The notes under the pieces: generated by a model
What the model was told of the DNA's origin: nothing
Seen by the model: the letters and a program-made list of their open reading frames with translations, nothing else
Database searches by the model: none
Origin: Methanobacterium sp964452085
Lineage (GTDB): Archaea > Methanobacteriota > Methanobacteria > Methanobacteriales > Methanobacteriaceae
Direction of reading: 5' to 3'
Length of the DNA: 64,000 nucleotides
Assembly: GCA_964452085.1 (NCBI GenBank)
Contig: CAYVKL010000005.1
Span: forward strand, 1 to 64,000
Part shown: piece after piece, positions 1 to 9,512 of the stretch
Position numbering within the stretch: the stretch's first letter is position 1
Layout: each line of letters opens with the position of its first letter
Position numbers and translations under genes: made by a program

Positions 1-1
1 G

Positions 2-592
2 GACTACTACAACACCAGCGGCAAAAAAGCAGACTACGCAGCAATGAAACCCTGGGCTAGAACTGTGTATCTAACTAGTGATAACATTGGTACATTATCC
101 GAGGATGTGGCCCGTATAGGAGCTATAGCTAACTTATTAAGATCATGGGGAATAACTGTAGCTGATTGGTTCCAGGTAAATCCAAATGCACAGAACAATG
201 TCCATACTAAATCCGGAGCTCCACAAGATGCATTAGTTGTTGATATCTATGGAGGAGCTTGTGCAGGTACTATCTATGCAATGACTGGAAGTTATTATCT
301 TGGCATTAAAGGAACCAGAAAGGTCTTTTCCATATGGATTTCACCACCTGCATGGGATATAACAAATCTACCAACTAAGGCTTTAAATGGTGGTAGAAAC
401 TTCCTTCCACGTGCACACGATGATAACTTTAGCCCATCCCTGCCAGATCAGGGTTATAACGCGGCTGGCGTGTGGACTGATGGATTAAATAACCCAGATC
501 AATTCCTTAACAACAATGGATATGGTTTCTTGGTGTGCAGTGGTGACATTAATCAAATGGCCACCGCTATCTTAAATCAAGCAAGGACCTAA
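2..592 (+). CDS. C-terminal part of a probable cell-surface protein (5' truncated)
   Basis: The reading frame is open from base 2, so the gene begins before the window; the ATG at 44 is internal, since the codons before it (DYYNTSGKKADYAA) read on in the same style. What remains is about 196 residues, rich in Asn, Gly, Ala and aromatic residues, without membrane segments. The composition fits the extracellular C-terminal domain of the large secreted or pseudomurein-associated proteins of Methanobacteriales, but I recognise no catalytic motif and cannot see the N-terminal domains. A strong hairpin follows the stop. Function unknown. Confidence 0.7.
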   Translation, partial: DYYNTSGKKADYAAMKPWARTVYLTSDNIGTLSEDVARIGAIANLLRSWGITVADWFQVNPNAQNNVHTKSGAPQDALVVDIYGGACAGTIYAMTGSYYLGIKGTRKVFSIWISPPAWDITNLPTKALNGGRNFLPRAHDDNFSPSLPDQGYNAAGVWTDGLNNPDQFLNNNGYGFLVCSGDINQMATAILNQART

Positions 593-606
593 AATCTGAT
601 TAAATG

Positions 607-630
607 ATATTGGCTTTCAGTAGCCAATAT
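607..630 (+). terminator. Hairpin after the cell-surface protein gene
   Basis: A perfect 9-bp inverted repeat (ATATTGGCT / AGCCAATAT) with a 6-base loop lies 15 bases past the stop at 592. Its position suggests a transcript 3' end or a stabilising stem-loop. Archaeal termination mostly uses oligo-T, so the role is inferred. Confidence 0.5.
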
Positions 631-882
631 TAAATTTAATCTTGACCCTATAGTGATTGTGGAATTATAGATGATTTTTAACCCATTTAAACCCTTTTTT
701 CTTTTTTTTGATTATTTATTTAAAATAAATTAAATTTAAATAAAAGCAACTGATTTTAGAAAAAAATTAAAATTTCTTATGGTTTCATAATATTCATCGT
801 GACTGATTAATAATTATATCATAAAATTAAACATTAAATTAAAAGAGATTATAAGTAATAGGTTTTAATTACTCGAAATCAT

Positions 883-890
883 TTTATAAA
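883..890 (+). promoter_or_regulatory. Possible TATA box
   Basis: TTTATAAA sits about 32-34 bases before the ATG codons at 915/924 and directly abuts the TTG at 891. If it is the TATA box, transcription would start near 912 and the TTG could not be the start codon. The rest of the 593-914 gap is AT-rich with no other gene seen. Confidence 0.35.
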
Positions 891-914
891 TTGGAAGATA
901 TCTTAAAAATATGG

Positions 915-1352
915 ATGAATTCTATGAATGTTGATCGAACCATTTCAGCTATAATAATGATTATTATCATCATTGGAATCATTGGAGTATTCTATATATT
1001 CTTAAATCCTACCGAAGCAGGTAACTACACTGAATTTTATTTGCTAGGGGAAAATGGTAAAGCAAGTGATTATCCCACCAACCTTACCCTTGGTCAAATT
1101 GGAAATCTCAGTATAGGTATTGTTAACCATGAGATTTCAACTACAGATTATCAAATTAAAATATTTGAGGATACTAAGATTCTAAAAGAGGGCAAAATAA
1201 CTCTTGAAAAAAATGAAAAGATGGAAATACCATTTGAATTCAGAGCAAATACTTTAGGGCAGCATAAAATAGTATTTAACTTATATAAATTACCAGATGT
1301 AAATAATACTTATAGATCCCTTTTTCTTCTGGTAAATGTTAATAATAGTTGA
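915..1352 (+). CDS. DUF1616-like membrane-anchored protein
   Basis: A single strong membrane helix near the N-terminus (about residues 8-27 from this start) is followed by an extracytoplasmic beta-rich domain. The string YTEFYLLGENGKASDYPTNL and the following LTLGQIGNLSIGIVNHE-type segment are characteristic of the C-terminal part of DUF1616 proteins found beside surface-glycan genes in methanogens. At about 145 residues it is shorter than full-length DUF1616 proteins, which have more N-terminal helices. The frame is open from a TTG at 891, but a TATA-like box lies directly before that codon, so ATG 915 or 924 is more likely. It probably serves surface polysaccharide or glycoprotein assembly with the next genes; the molecular function is unknown. 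Confidence 0.65.
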   Translation: MNSMNVDRTISAIIMIIIIIGIIGVFYIFLNPTEAGNYTEFYLLGENGKASDYPTNLTLGQIGNLSIGIVNHEISTTDYQIKIFEDTKILKEGKITLEKNEKMEIPFEFRANTLGQHKIVFNLYKLPDVNNTYRSLFLLVNVNNS

Positions 1353-1415
1353 TTGAAACAGTACTATAAAAAAAATAAAACGTATCCAGAATCATAAAGG
1401 TTAAAGGAGTGCTAA

Positions 1416-2348
1416 ATGAATAATAAAAAAGTTGCTGTGACTGGAGGCCTTGGCTTTATTGGATCTCACCTTGTGTATAATCTTTGCCAAAAAAATGAAG
1501 TTGTAATTGTGGATAATGAATCCACAGGCAGCATAAAAAACATCAAACATTTAGAATTAAATAACATCAGCCTGGATCTTGGTGATATTAACGAGATTGA
1601 CTTAAATAAAACATTTGATGGCTGTGATTATGTTTTTCATCATGCTGCAATGGCTAGCGTCCCTGCCAGTGTGGCTGATCCATTAAAATGTAATTTAGTC
1701 AATATAACTGGTACTCTGAAAGTCCTTATGGCTGCAAGAGACTGTGGAGTGAAAAAAGTTATTTTCGCATCATCTGCCGCAGTTTATGGTGACAACACCA
1801 ACTTTCCCCTCTCTGAAGAAACTCCTCTAAAGTTTGTTTCACCCTATGCATTGAGTAAGGCAACAGGAGAAATGTACTGCCAATTATTCACTGATATTTA
1901 TCAATTACCCACTATTTCCCTAAGATATTTTAATGTATTTGGACCAAGGCAGGATCCTAACTCACAATATGCTTCTGTAATACCTCACTTCATCGAATCT
2001 ATCTTAAATGATAAAAAACCAGTTATATTCGGTGACGGTGAGCAAAGCAGAGATTTTATCTATGTAAAACACATTGTGGATGCTAATTTGATGGCCTGTT
2101 TGTCAGATCAGACTGGGGCATTCAATATAGCAACAGGAAATAGAACTACCATAAATCAGATTGTGAATATGATTAATGAGATACTGGGGAAAGATATAGA
2201 TCCTACTTATGACCAACCACGAGCTGGAGACGTGAAACATTCCCTGGCAGATGTTTCCCTTGCAAAAACTTTTGGATTTCAACCATCCACCAACTTATTT
2301 GATGAATTAAGGGAAACTGTGCATTGGTTTGCAAATAATCCAAAATGA
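1416..2348 (+). CDS. NAD-dependent sugar-nucleotide epimerase (UDP-glucose 4-epimerase type)
   Basis: An extended short-chain dehydrogenase of 310 residues. The N-terminus has the Rossmann motif GGLGFIGSH, and the catalytic elements SSAAVYG (Ser) and SPYALSK (Tyr-x3-Lys) are present, followed by RYFNVFGPRQ, typical of UDP-hexose or UDP-HexNAc 4-epimerases. It would supply an activated sugar for cell-surface glycans in the cytoplasm. The start is set by AAGGAG just upstream. It neighbours a membrane glycosyltransferase and a second epimerase/dehydratase, which supports a glycan-synthesis role; the exact sugar cannot be told from sequence. Confidence 0.88.
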   Translation: MNNKKVAVTGGLGFIGSHLVYNLCQKNEVVIVDNESTGSIKNIKHLELNNISLDLGDINEIDLNKTFDGCDYVFHHAAMASVPASVADPLKCNLVNITGTLKVLMAARDCGVKKVIFASSAAVYGDNTNFPLSEETPLKFVSPYALSKATGEMYCQLFTDIYQLPTISLRYFNVFGPRQDPNSQYASVIPHFIESILNDKKPVIFGDGEQSRDFIYVKHIVDANLMACLSDQTGAFNIATGNRTTINQIVNMINEILGKDIDPTYDQPRAGDVKHSLADVSLAKTFGFQPSTNLFDELRETVHWFANNPK

Positions 2349-2452
2349 GAAAATATGTATTTTTTAGTCTTTAAGAGACCAGAATCTTTACCTGGAATTA
2401 AATTTTTCAGAATGTTCTTAATATCAATAATTTTCTAAAATAAGGTGATACG

Positions 2453-4174
2453 TTGGATAGTGATAACAAGAAAAAATCTGTTTTTGAACATTTAAAAAAG
2501 TTATTTCACAACCCTCTTTTCATCTTAATTTTAATCACCTTCGGGTTATTCATTTACCTTCTAAATGTTCAGATGAAAATCGGAGTTCCATACTGGGATG
2601 TTTTTAACTATCTTAACAATGCTCTCAACTTTGCAGGGATTGATAGTAGTGGTTCAATTAATTTTCTACCACCCTTAGTTCCCATCATGACCGCTATCCT
2701 GTTTAGAATGGGTTATGTGTCCATAAATGCCATTTTCATAGTTAGTGGATTGATATCCATTATAGGAGTAATTGGATTATACCTACTATTAAAAGAACGC
2801 TTTAATACAATTCAAAGTTTAACTGCAAGCTTAATTTTCATGTCATTACCCGTTGTCATGTCATGGTTTGTTAGTGGAGGTATAGATATACCAGGGGTTG
2901 TTTTTTCCATATGGACAATTTATTTTATGATTTTAGGTGTTAAAAAAGACTCAAAATACTTATATTTTGTTCTACCTCTCTTTTTGGTTGCATCACTTGC
3001 AAGATATACTTCAGGTTTAATGGTTTTGCCAATTATTCTTTATCTTTTAATCAATTTTAATGATATAAAAAAGATTGAAAACATAAAAAAAGTTATTCTG
3101 GGAATTATCATAGAATTTGGACTTTTAATTGCTGTATTCTCTTACTTTTTCATCAAGTTGAAGTTAGATGCTCTGAATATATCTAATCTCTTCTTTGCTG
3201 TGGTCACTTCTTCCGCAACAGGAGTTGGTGATGTTGGTTATAATCCCAACCTCCTATATTTCCTTCAGAACTTATTGAATTACATCTCAGTAGGTCCCTT
3301 AAATGGCACTTATCAACAGATATTAAATCCATCCCAGGGAATTCCATCAATATTATCCTATTTGATAGCTGCAATTGTTATTTTTGGGCTTTCAATTTAC
3401 TTATATAATGGTACCCGTTCTAAAATTAGTGGATTAAAAAACCCTTTGATAAACCGTTCTAATATACTAAAAATCATAACAATTCTGGCACTAATCTTTA
3501 GTTTAATTATTAGCTTTTATTATAAATCATTCATCCTTAGTGAAATCATCTTTTTGGCCTTGTTATACATTATATATCGATTTTTAGGATATTCAAAAAG
3601 CAAATATTCTGAAAAAGGAATTGACTTGGATTTCCTGTTTTTATCATGGTTTGGTGCTTATTTCATTTTTCACGCTATTTTACCATTTAAAGTGGATAGA
3701 TACTTCATTACCATGGCCCCTGCATTAACATATTTTATTATTCTGGGTTTGAGAGAAGTATTAGAGCGAATAAAACCTTCAATTAAATCATCAAATGTAA
3801 GAAACTGGGGAATTTATCTAATAATTGGTTTATTGTTGTTATCCTTATCTACCGCCACATATATTGGCCATACACCAAAAAAAACTTTTACTGTTGACAT
3901 TGGGAATGCAAGTCAATGGATAATAAACTATGATGCTGATTACAAAAATAAAACTATCGGTTCTGATTATCCAAATGCAGTCACTTGGTATCTCCATAAA
4001 AATATAGTTGGAGGATTTCCAAAGTTTTACAATAACTCTGATGAATTTGCAGATTACCTTCAAAAAAGCGGAGTATATTACTTCATTGATTCAACCAACC
4101 AACCACACCCCAATCTTGAAGGGTATCATATAATCAAAACATTTGGAGTTGTAGCTATATATGAGAAAATCTAA
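2453..4174 (+). CDS. GT39/PMT-like membrane glycosyltransferase
   Basis: A 573-residue protein with about 11-13 hydrophobic helices and a short soluble C-terminal domain. The first external loop carries PYWDVFNY, matching the acidic catalytic position of GT-C enzymes of the ArnT/PMT group, which move sugars from a lipid-phosphate carrier to an acceptor on the outer face of the membrane. The TTG start is supported by AGGTGAT five bases upstream. It lies between two sugar-nucleotide enzymes. Donor and acceptor are unknown. Confidence 0.75.
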   Translation: MDSDNKKKSVFEHLKKLFHNPLFILILITFGLFIYLLNVQMKIGVPYWDVFNYLNNALNFAGIDSSGSINFLPPLVPIMTAILFRMGYVSINAIFIVSGLISIIGVIGLYLLLKERFNTIQSLTASLIFMSLPVVMSWFVSGGIDIPGVVFSIWTIYFMILGVKKDSKYLYFVLPLFLVASLARYTSGLMVLPIILYLLINFNDIKKIENIKKVILGIIIEFGLLIAVFSYFFIKLKLDALNISNLFFAVVTSSATGVGDVGYNPNLLYFLQNLLNYISVGPLNGTYQQILNPSQGIPSILSYLIAAIVIFGLSIYLYNGTRSKISGLKNPLINRSNILKIITILALIFSLIISFYYKSFILSEIIFLALLYIIYRFLGYSKSKYSEKGIDLDFLFLSWFGAYFIFHAILPFKVDRYFITMAPALTYFIILGLREVLERIKPSIKSSNVRNWGIYLIIGLLLLSLSTATYIGHTPKKTFTVDIGNASQWIINYDADYKNKTIGSDYPNAVTWYLHKNIVGGFPKFYNNSDEFADYLQKSGVYYFIDSTNQPHPNLEGYHIIKTFGVVAIYEKI

Positions 4175-4396
4175 ATAAAAAAATTAACAGATACCCTGAA
4201 TATGCTATTATGCACTACTATTCTACATAAAGAATAATTTATAAAAAAACTAATCTAATTATCAGTCAACTTAAAATATGTAAGTAAAATAATTTAGATA
4301 AGATAAATTTAATATAAAAGTTAATTAACAATTAAAATATGATATTCATTTTAAATTAATGATGAATTAATTATAAACATTTTAGAGGTATTAAAA

Positions 4397-5629
4397 ATGA
4401 ATTGGAAAGATAAAAATGTACTCATTACTGGTGTTGGTGGATTTGCTGGTTCTTATTTAGCTAAAGAACTTATCACCAAAGAAGCCAATGTTTATGGACT
4501 GGTTCGAAGAAGAGCTGACGGTACGATAGCTAAAAACATTATTGATCGTGGTATTGGTGGTGAATTAAGCTTAATTGAAGGAGATCTTTTAGATATAACA
4601 TCAATGGCAGATGCTCTTGATAATGCTGAGCCCGACTACATTTTCCACCTTGCTGCGCAGTCATTTGTTGAGAGATCATTCCATAACTCCCAGGAGACCC
4701 AGAGCATAAACTGTATGGGAACTGCTAATCTACTGGAAACTTTACGTATTAAAGATTTGGACTCTAAAATCATCTTTGCAGGTTCCAGTGAAGAATATGG
4801 ATTAGTCCTATCATCCCAAGAACAGTATGAAAGTGCTAAGAAAGATTATGGAACCATTTTCCCAGAACCTGAAGAAATCCCAGAAGTACCAATAAAAGAA
4901 ACGAATCCATTAAGACCCATGTCACCTTATGCTGTGTCTAAGGTTTACGGGGACTACCTCATGAGAAACTATTACCATTCTTATGGTGTGGATACTGTAG
5001 TTTCCCGTGCTTTTAACCATGAAGGAGCTGGAAGAGGTATAATGTTTGTTACTTCAGTTGTGACCAATCAGATAATGAAACTGAAATTTGGGGAGATAAA
5101 AAATATTGTCATTGGAAATTTGAATGCCTTGAGGGATTGGTCCCATGTTAAGGACATAGTGAATGGATACATGTTACTTGCAGAAAAGGGTCAATCAGGA
5201 GAAGTTTACAACCAGGGATCCATGCGTACAAATTCCGTTCTAAGTTACATTCTTTTGGGATTAGAAGAAGCTGGCTGGAATGTGAATAACATAGAAGCTG
5301 TCAACGGAGGGAAGGAAATCCAGGATCCTAATGAATTCGATGAAAGCCCTATTTTCGGAATTAAATTCCCAAAAACTAAAGTTGACCAATTAATTTTAGA
5401 AGGTAAACTAGAATACACAATTGAAGACAAGGGAATCAATGTGGGCACTGAACAGGGCAACGTCCTGATTGAATTCAATCCGGACAGATTCAGACCAGCT
5501 GAAGTCCCAATATTGCTTGCAGATACTACAAAAATGCAAAAATTAGGTTCAAATATAGAATATAGTTTAAATGACATATTAAAGGATCAATTAAACTTTT
5601 TTTTGAAAAAAGAGAATAGAACACCATAA
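4397..5629 (+). CDS. GDP-mannose 4,6-dehydratase-like sugar-nucleotide enzyme
   Basis: An extended SDR with TGVGGFAGSYL at the N-terminus, FAGSSEEYG around the catalytic Ser/Thr region and SPYAVSKVYGDYL for Tyr-x3-Lys. RAFNHEGAGRG and the NPDRFRPAEV segment resemble GDP-mannose 4,6-dehydratases. At 410 residues it is longer than the usual 320-350. The extra sequence lies around residues 300-350 (IQDPNEFDESPIFGIK and following), before the conserved FRPAEVP stretch. It likely makes a deoxy- or keto-sugar nucleotide for surface glycans with the preceding genes. GAGGT upstream of the ATG is a weak ribosome site. Confidence 0.82.
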   Translation: MNWKDKNVLITGVGGFAGSYLAKELITKEANVYGLVRRRADGTIAKNIIDRGIGGELSLIEGDLLDITSMADALDNAEPDYIFHLAAQSFVERSFHNSQETQSINCMGTANLLETLRIKDLDSKIIFAGSSEEYGLVLSSQEQYESAKKDYGTIFPEPEEIPEVPIKETNPLRPMSPYAVSKVYGDYLMRNYYHSYGVDTVVSRAFNHEGAGRGIMFVTSVVTNQIMKLKFGEIKNIVIGNLNALRDWSHVKDIVNGYMLLAEKGQSGEVYNQGSMRTNSVLSYILLGLEEAGWNVNNIEAVNGGKEIQDPNEFDESPIFGIKFPKTKVDQLILEGKLEYTIEDKGINVGTEQGNVLIEFNPDRFRPAEVPILLADTTKMQKLGSNIEYSLNDILKDQLNFFLKKENRTP

Positions 5630-5639
5630 TTTTTTTTTT
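5630..5639 (+). terminator. Oligo-T terminator
   Basis: Ten consecutive T residues start directly after the stop codon at 5629, with further T-rich sequence to about 5680. This is the standard archaeal intrinsic terminator form and separates the glycan genes from the eha operon. Confidence 0.65.
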
Positions 5640-5971
5640 ATTAAAACCTTCTCAATTTTTTATTTTTTATATTTTTATTCTTTTCCATTGATTTTTCGAT
5701 AAATAGGTTGAATTTTCATCAAAAAGTTAAGTTATATATTCTAAATCATTTTTATAACGCTGAAAAACGTTTTATAAAAAAATTTTACGAAAAGTTTAAT
5801 AGATTGCAATATAAAGTAATCTTATATTTATGGCAGAGATAATAATGTCCTTTATGAAATTAAAATAGAATAAGGGACCTGTTTAAATGATTACAATAGT
5901 ATAAAGCAGTTTATAACAAATATCGTCCGATTAACAAATCTCTGCAAAATTTACCCGTGAAAGTGAAAACA
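5640..5971. other. AT-rich gap before the eha operon
   Basis: No open frame with a ribosome site is seen on either strand. The stretch is T-rich at its left end and contains direct near-repeats of the kind acgttttataaaaaaatttt around 5755-5790. Its right end runs into the eha promoter. Any regulator-binding site here is undefined. Confidence 0.4.
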
Positions 5972-5979
5972 TTTATATA
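5972..5979 (+). promoter_or_regulatory. Strong TATA box of the eha operon
   Basis: TTTATATA preceded by an A-rich BRE-like stretch (gtgaaaaca). A start site about 25 bases downstream falls at roughly 6000-6004, essentially on the ehaA ATG at 6004, implying a leaderless or nearly leaderless message. The AGGAGA at 5985-5990 is 13 bases from the ATG, too far for an ordinary ribosome site. Confidence 0.6.
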
Positions 5980-5986
5980 CATAAAG

Positions 5987-6289
<303 letters not shown>

Positions 6290-6297
<8 letters not shown>

Positions 6298-6793
6298 AAT
6301 ATTAGGAATTGCTCTTGCTGCAATAATATCCTGGTTAAACTTCGTTTTCATCGATACATGGATGGGCCTTCCTGAAGCACCCGGAGTTAAAGGTGCAGAT
6401 GTAATTGGCCGTTCCGTACAAAAAAGAGGCGGAGATCTGGCTGGAGGATTTTTTCAGGGAAATATTGTATGTTCACCAGATGCATCTGCTGGAACTTTAC
6501 TGGCATCAGTTGCATGTTTCGCCATTGGAACTCCTGAAGGTGGATTAGTAGCTGCTGTTCTTGTATACTTCGGTAACAGAATATGTGCCGACCCAGGATA
6601 TGCCGGAACCATCGGCGCCCTCAGTATTACTGTAATTATATATTTAACATCATTTGTCGGTTTTATACCAGAATATTTCATTGTAGGAATGGTGTTGGCT
6701 ATTCTCACCATACAGGGACTACACCATCCATGGGCTTCCCGTCTTTTGGGGAAAATCGCAGAAAAAATGGGGAGACACACCAAGCTAACTTAG
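6290..6793 (+). CDS. ehaB: Energy-converting hydrogenase A subunit EhaB
   Basis: A 167-residue membrane protein with about four helices and a Gly-rich, partly polar N-terminal half (LPEAPGVKGADVIGRSVQKR) containing two cysteines (IVCSPD, ICADPG). The start ATG lies inside the ehaA 3' end behind GGAGG, so translation is coupled. Second gene of the eha operon; the role within the membrane arm is not known. Confidence 0.85.
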
Positions 6794-6803
6794 GTGCAAA
6801 ATC

Positions 6804-7052
6804 ATGTTAATAGAAATATTAGGGATCATAGTTGTTTTAATGGCACTGCGCACACTAGTAGCTCAGAATCGTGCGGAAAGACTTCTCTATCTCAATGTTA
6901 TTGGATTCAGTATGTCCGCAATTATTGCTTTATACATACAGACACCCTTCGGAGCAATTATTGCCATCACATTCTTCGTAACATCTACATTAAGCTCCAA
7001 TGCCATTGCATACTCTCTGGGAAGGGTAAAAGAAGAGATCATGGTGAAATAA
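6804..7052 (+). CDS. ehaC: Energy-converting hydrogenase A subunit EhaC
   Basis: An 82-residue protein with three helices; the fold pattern LYLNVIGFSMSAIIALYIQT resembles small MrpF-like antiporter subunits. The ATG follows a TAGGTG ribosome site. It sits 10 bases after ehaB and 1 base before ehaD. A membrane-arm subunit by position. Confidence 0.82.
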   Translation: MLIEILGIIVVLMALRTLVAQNRAERLLYLNVIGFSMSAIIALYIQTPFGAIIAITFFVTSTLSSNAIAYSLGRVKEEIMVK

Positions 7053-7053
7053 A

Positions 7054-7338
7054 ATGTACCTTGACTTTATAAACTTAACAACAGTTTCAGCGGCACTTAC
7101 TTTGATTGGCACTGCTGGGATCATTGCCCTTCCAAAGCCCCTTGACAAAGTTATCATGTTTGCACTTCTTCAGGGAGGATTCATTGGAATGATTGTTGCA
7201 GCCAAGTATCTCGATGTAGCCATGGCTGCAGCCATTTTCGACCCAATTGCCACTGTAATCTTATTAATAGGAATTATCAAAATAAATGAAGTCCGGAAAA
7301 AGAACCAAATATCCAAGGGGGAAGAAGACCTTGCTTGA
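7054..7338 (+). CDS. ehaD: Energy-converting hydrogenase A subunit EhaD
   Basis: A 94-residue membrane protein with three helices; the segment KVIMFALLQGGFIGMIVA resembles small Mrp-type (MrpB/MbhD-like) membrane subunits. GGTGA precedes the ATG. The C-terminus is basic and acidic (KINEVRKKNQISKGEEDLA). The last bases overlap the start of ehaE. Confidence 0.82.
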   Translation: MYLDFINLTTVSAALTLIGTAGIIALPKPLDKVIMFALLQGGFIGMIVAAKYLDVAMAAAIFDPIATVILLIGIIKINEVRKKNQISKGEEDLA

Positions 7339-7591
7339 TGTTTATATATGGTTCTATACTGGGGTGGCCTTAGTCATACTTGGTGGCCTTGGTACTGCCA
7401 TAGGTCCAGGAGTTAAAGACCCCATTGTGCGGACTTTAAACACCGAAATTGCCGCAGTAGGAGTTTCTCTAATATTTTTAACCTACAATCATACCATTGC
7501 ACTTGTTACCTACATTGCAGCCACAACTATAATCACTATGATCCTCTTGAGGGCAATAGTTAGACTGGAAGAAGTGGGGGCCAAATTATGA
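7331..7591 (+). CDS. ehaE: Energy-converting hydrogenase A subunit EhaE
   Basis: An 86-residue, three-helix membrane protein with a MrpG-like hydrophobic core (GGLGTAIGPGVKDPIVRTLN). The frame is open from ATG 7286, but the extra N-terminal residues are highly basic and encoded inside ehaD. TTG 7331 has AGGGGGAAGA at good spacing and overlaps the ehaD stop by 8 bases, so it is preferred. The stop overlaps ehaF by 4 bases. Confidence 0.8.
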   Translation: MLDVYIWFYTGVALVILGGLGTAIGPGVKDPIVRTLNTEIAAVGVSLIFLTYNHTIALVTYIAATTIITMILLRAIVRLEEVGAKL

Positions 7592-8073
7592 GTAGAATTG
7601 GTAGACTATGGAATTCTCTGGCTAGTCCTGAAAGGATCCCTCGACTTTACTCTGTAATTCTTGGAATTTTACTATTAGTGGGTTTCTTGGTGCCTATGGC
7701 GCTTAACGACAATCAATTGTACCCACGACCAGCACCGCAACTACAGATAGATGAGCAAGACCCACTTGCTCCATATAATCGGGGTGGAGTACCTCTTAAA
7801 GAACCAGGAATAGTAAAATCACAATATCCACAATTTTCAGAACAGGCTGGAATGGTTACAGGTTATCTATCGCCTATTGCAATAGGAGTTAGTAACACTA
7901 CTCTCTATTATGGAACATCCATATATTCATCCCCTGGTGGTTTGATAGACGAAATATTATATTACTCTAGGGGATTCGACACAATCCTCGAATCCAGTAT
8001 ACTCATGATGGCCTTTGTGGTAGCATCATGGGTGGCTTTACATTTCACCATGAGAAGGAGGGAAGACGAATGA
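7588..8073 (+). CDS. ehaF: Energy-converting hydrogenase A subunit EhaF
   Basis: A 161-residue protein with one N-terminal helix (residues about 19-37), a long polar loop likely outside the membrane (about 40-120, Pro-rich, LYPRPAPQLQ) and a C-terminal helix. This resembles the MbhE/MrpB-type small subunits with an external domain. The start is an ATGA overlap with ehaE, and the stop overlaps ehaG in the same way. Confidence 0.82.
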   Translation: MSRIGRLWNSLASPERIPRLYSVILGILLLVGFLVPMALNDNQLYPRPAPQLQIDEQDPLAPYNRGGVPLKEPGIVKSQYPQFSEQAGMVTGYLSPIAIGVSNTTLYYGTSIYSSPGGLIDEILYYSRGFDTILESSILMMAFVVASWVALHFTMRRREDE

Positions 8074-8750
8074 GCGCATCAGTACTGGTTCCAAGTGTTG
8101 TGTCACCGATTGTTGTTTCACTCTTCGTTCCCGCAGTTTTCACCGGCCTGATAGTAGGATTAATAGGCCTAATGGCCATCGCCTACCAAAAAAATGATTT
8201 AAGCGCCCTGATACTCACTGACATCGTTGGTATAGGCATGTTAATATTGGTAGCTGCAGTTGGAACCGACCTAGCTGAAGCACTAATACTACCCGGATTG
8301 GTGGTGGAGCTTGCAGAGATCTTAGCTATATCCGAGATACTAATGAGCAGAGAGATGAGAAAAACTGGTAAAAATGCTGAATTAATCCCATTACCCTTAT
8401 CAATGGATATGGAAATAATGACCACCGCACCTGCATTTTTAGCCATCATATTAATAGCATACGGAGCTTTTCTTACTGGATTTACAGGTGGAGCTGTAGC
8501 AGGAGCAGGAATATTATTCTACGTGCTATCAAAAAGAATGCGCGGAGTTCCATCAGACACTTGGGAAGGTATTGCAGGAGTATCCGGTATTGCATGGTGT
8601 TTATGGCTTGTTGGATTCCTTTTGTTCTTTATATTCCCCCAATATTGGTTACTGGCATTGTTCCTGGCAGCATTCGGTGTTTTCATAAAAGTTGCATTTA
8701 AGGCCGGCCTCATAGGAGTTATGGGTCGTGAAGATTTCAATAAGAAGTAA
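8070..8750 (+). CDS. ehaG: Energy-converting hydrogenase A subunit EhaG
   Basis: A 226-residue membrane protein with six or more helices. The ATGA overlap with ehaF and the AGGAGGGAAG site place the start at 8070; a longer frame from 8028 would only add residues read out of ehaF. It contains acidic residues within hydrophobic segments (TDIVGIGMLILVAAVGTDLA), typical of ion-path subunits. Not individually characterised as far as I know. Confidence 0.82.
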   Translation: MSASVLVPSVVSPIVVSLFVPAVFTGLIVGLIGLMAIAYQKNDLSALILTDIVGIGMLILVAAVGTDLAEALILPGLVVELAEILAISEILMSREMRKTGKNAELIPLPLSMDMEIMTTAPAFLAIILIAYGAFLTGFTGGAVAGAGILFYVLSKRMRGVPSDTWEGIAGVSGIAWCLWLVGFLLFFIFPQYWLLALFLAAFGVFIKVAFKAGLIGVMGREDFNKK

Positions 8751-8775
8751 AAAGGAGTAGTAAGGAGAAATAACA

Positions 8776-9453
8776 ATGGATATCACAATATTAGGCCAAC
8801 AATTATTGGGTTATATTCCCCTGGGGGATATTGTCCTTTATCTGGCCCCCGTCAACTTGTTCATGTTTGCCAGCGCACTCGCCTTCACTACCCTCATAGC
8901 CATAAGCAGAACTGAAACTCAAGTAGAAGCCGGTATTGGTACGCTTAAAGACCATGGCGTCAAGGTGAATAAAGATGAATTTAAAATTCGACGTTTTCTG
9001 GCTATTATTTGCGGATTAGCCACTGCAGGTGCCATGATCACAGGAGACCTTTTTAACTTCACATTATTCGTTTGTCTTATTGGTATAGTGAACATAGGTA
9101 TAGTAGCTGCTGTTAAACAGGTGGATGTTTTGGATGCAGCCTTTCAGTATGGCCTGGTGGCCATGATTGCAACATTACCTCTATTTGGAGGTGCAGCCCT
9201 AATCTTGGCATCAACCGGTACTATAAGCCTTCTGGAAATCGTGAACATACCCACAACAGCCATGATGGTCTTTGGTTCACTACTTTTATTCATAGGAGTG
9301 GCGGGTGAAACAGGAGTGGCACCATTCTACGCTACCAAAGCAGAAATGTTCAGAACTCCTGGTTCTCCATTCTTGCTCATCATACACTTAAGTTCATTAC
9401 TTGTAATCGTTAGAGTAATTGAAATCTTACTATTAATAAACAAACCATTCTAA
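8776..9453 (+). CDS. ehaH: Energy-converting hydrogenase A subunit EhaH (antiporter-like)
   Basis: A 225-residue membrane protein with about six helices. The run ICGLATAGAMITGDLFNFTL followed by GETGVAPFYATKAEMF resembles a shortened NuoL/M/N or MrpD-like antiporter module, one of the two conserved membrane subunits described for Eha. It is far shorter than the roughly 480 residues of full antiporter subunits. AAGGAG precedes the ATG. Confidence 0.83.
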   Translation: MDITILGQQLLGYIPLGDIVLYLAPVNLFMFASALAFTTLIAISRTETQVEAGIGTLKDHGVKVNKDEFKIRRFLAIICGLATAGAMITGDLFNFTLFVCLIGIVNIGIVAAVKQVDVLDAAFQYGLVAMIATLPLFGGAALILASTGTISLLEIVNIPTTAMMVFGSLLLFIGVAGETGVAPFYATKAEMFRTPGSPFLLIIHLSSLLVIVRVIEILLLINKPF

Positions 9454-9512
9454 AATAAGATAATTTGGAAATATCTAAGAAAAAATAAAATTTAAAAAAT
9501 CTGGTGAAAATA

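Noticed and set aside
6583..7072. Overlapping plus-strand frames across ehaB/ehaC rich in Cys, His and Arg
   Set aside because: They are out-of-frame readings of ehaB and ehaC, which have proper ribosome sites and membrane-protein composition.
8028..8069. Longer N-terminus for EhaG from ATG 8028
   Set aside because: The extension (GGFTFHHEKEGRR) is an out-of-frame reading of the EhaF tail; the ATGA overlap at 8070 with AGGAGGG is far better.
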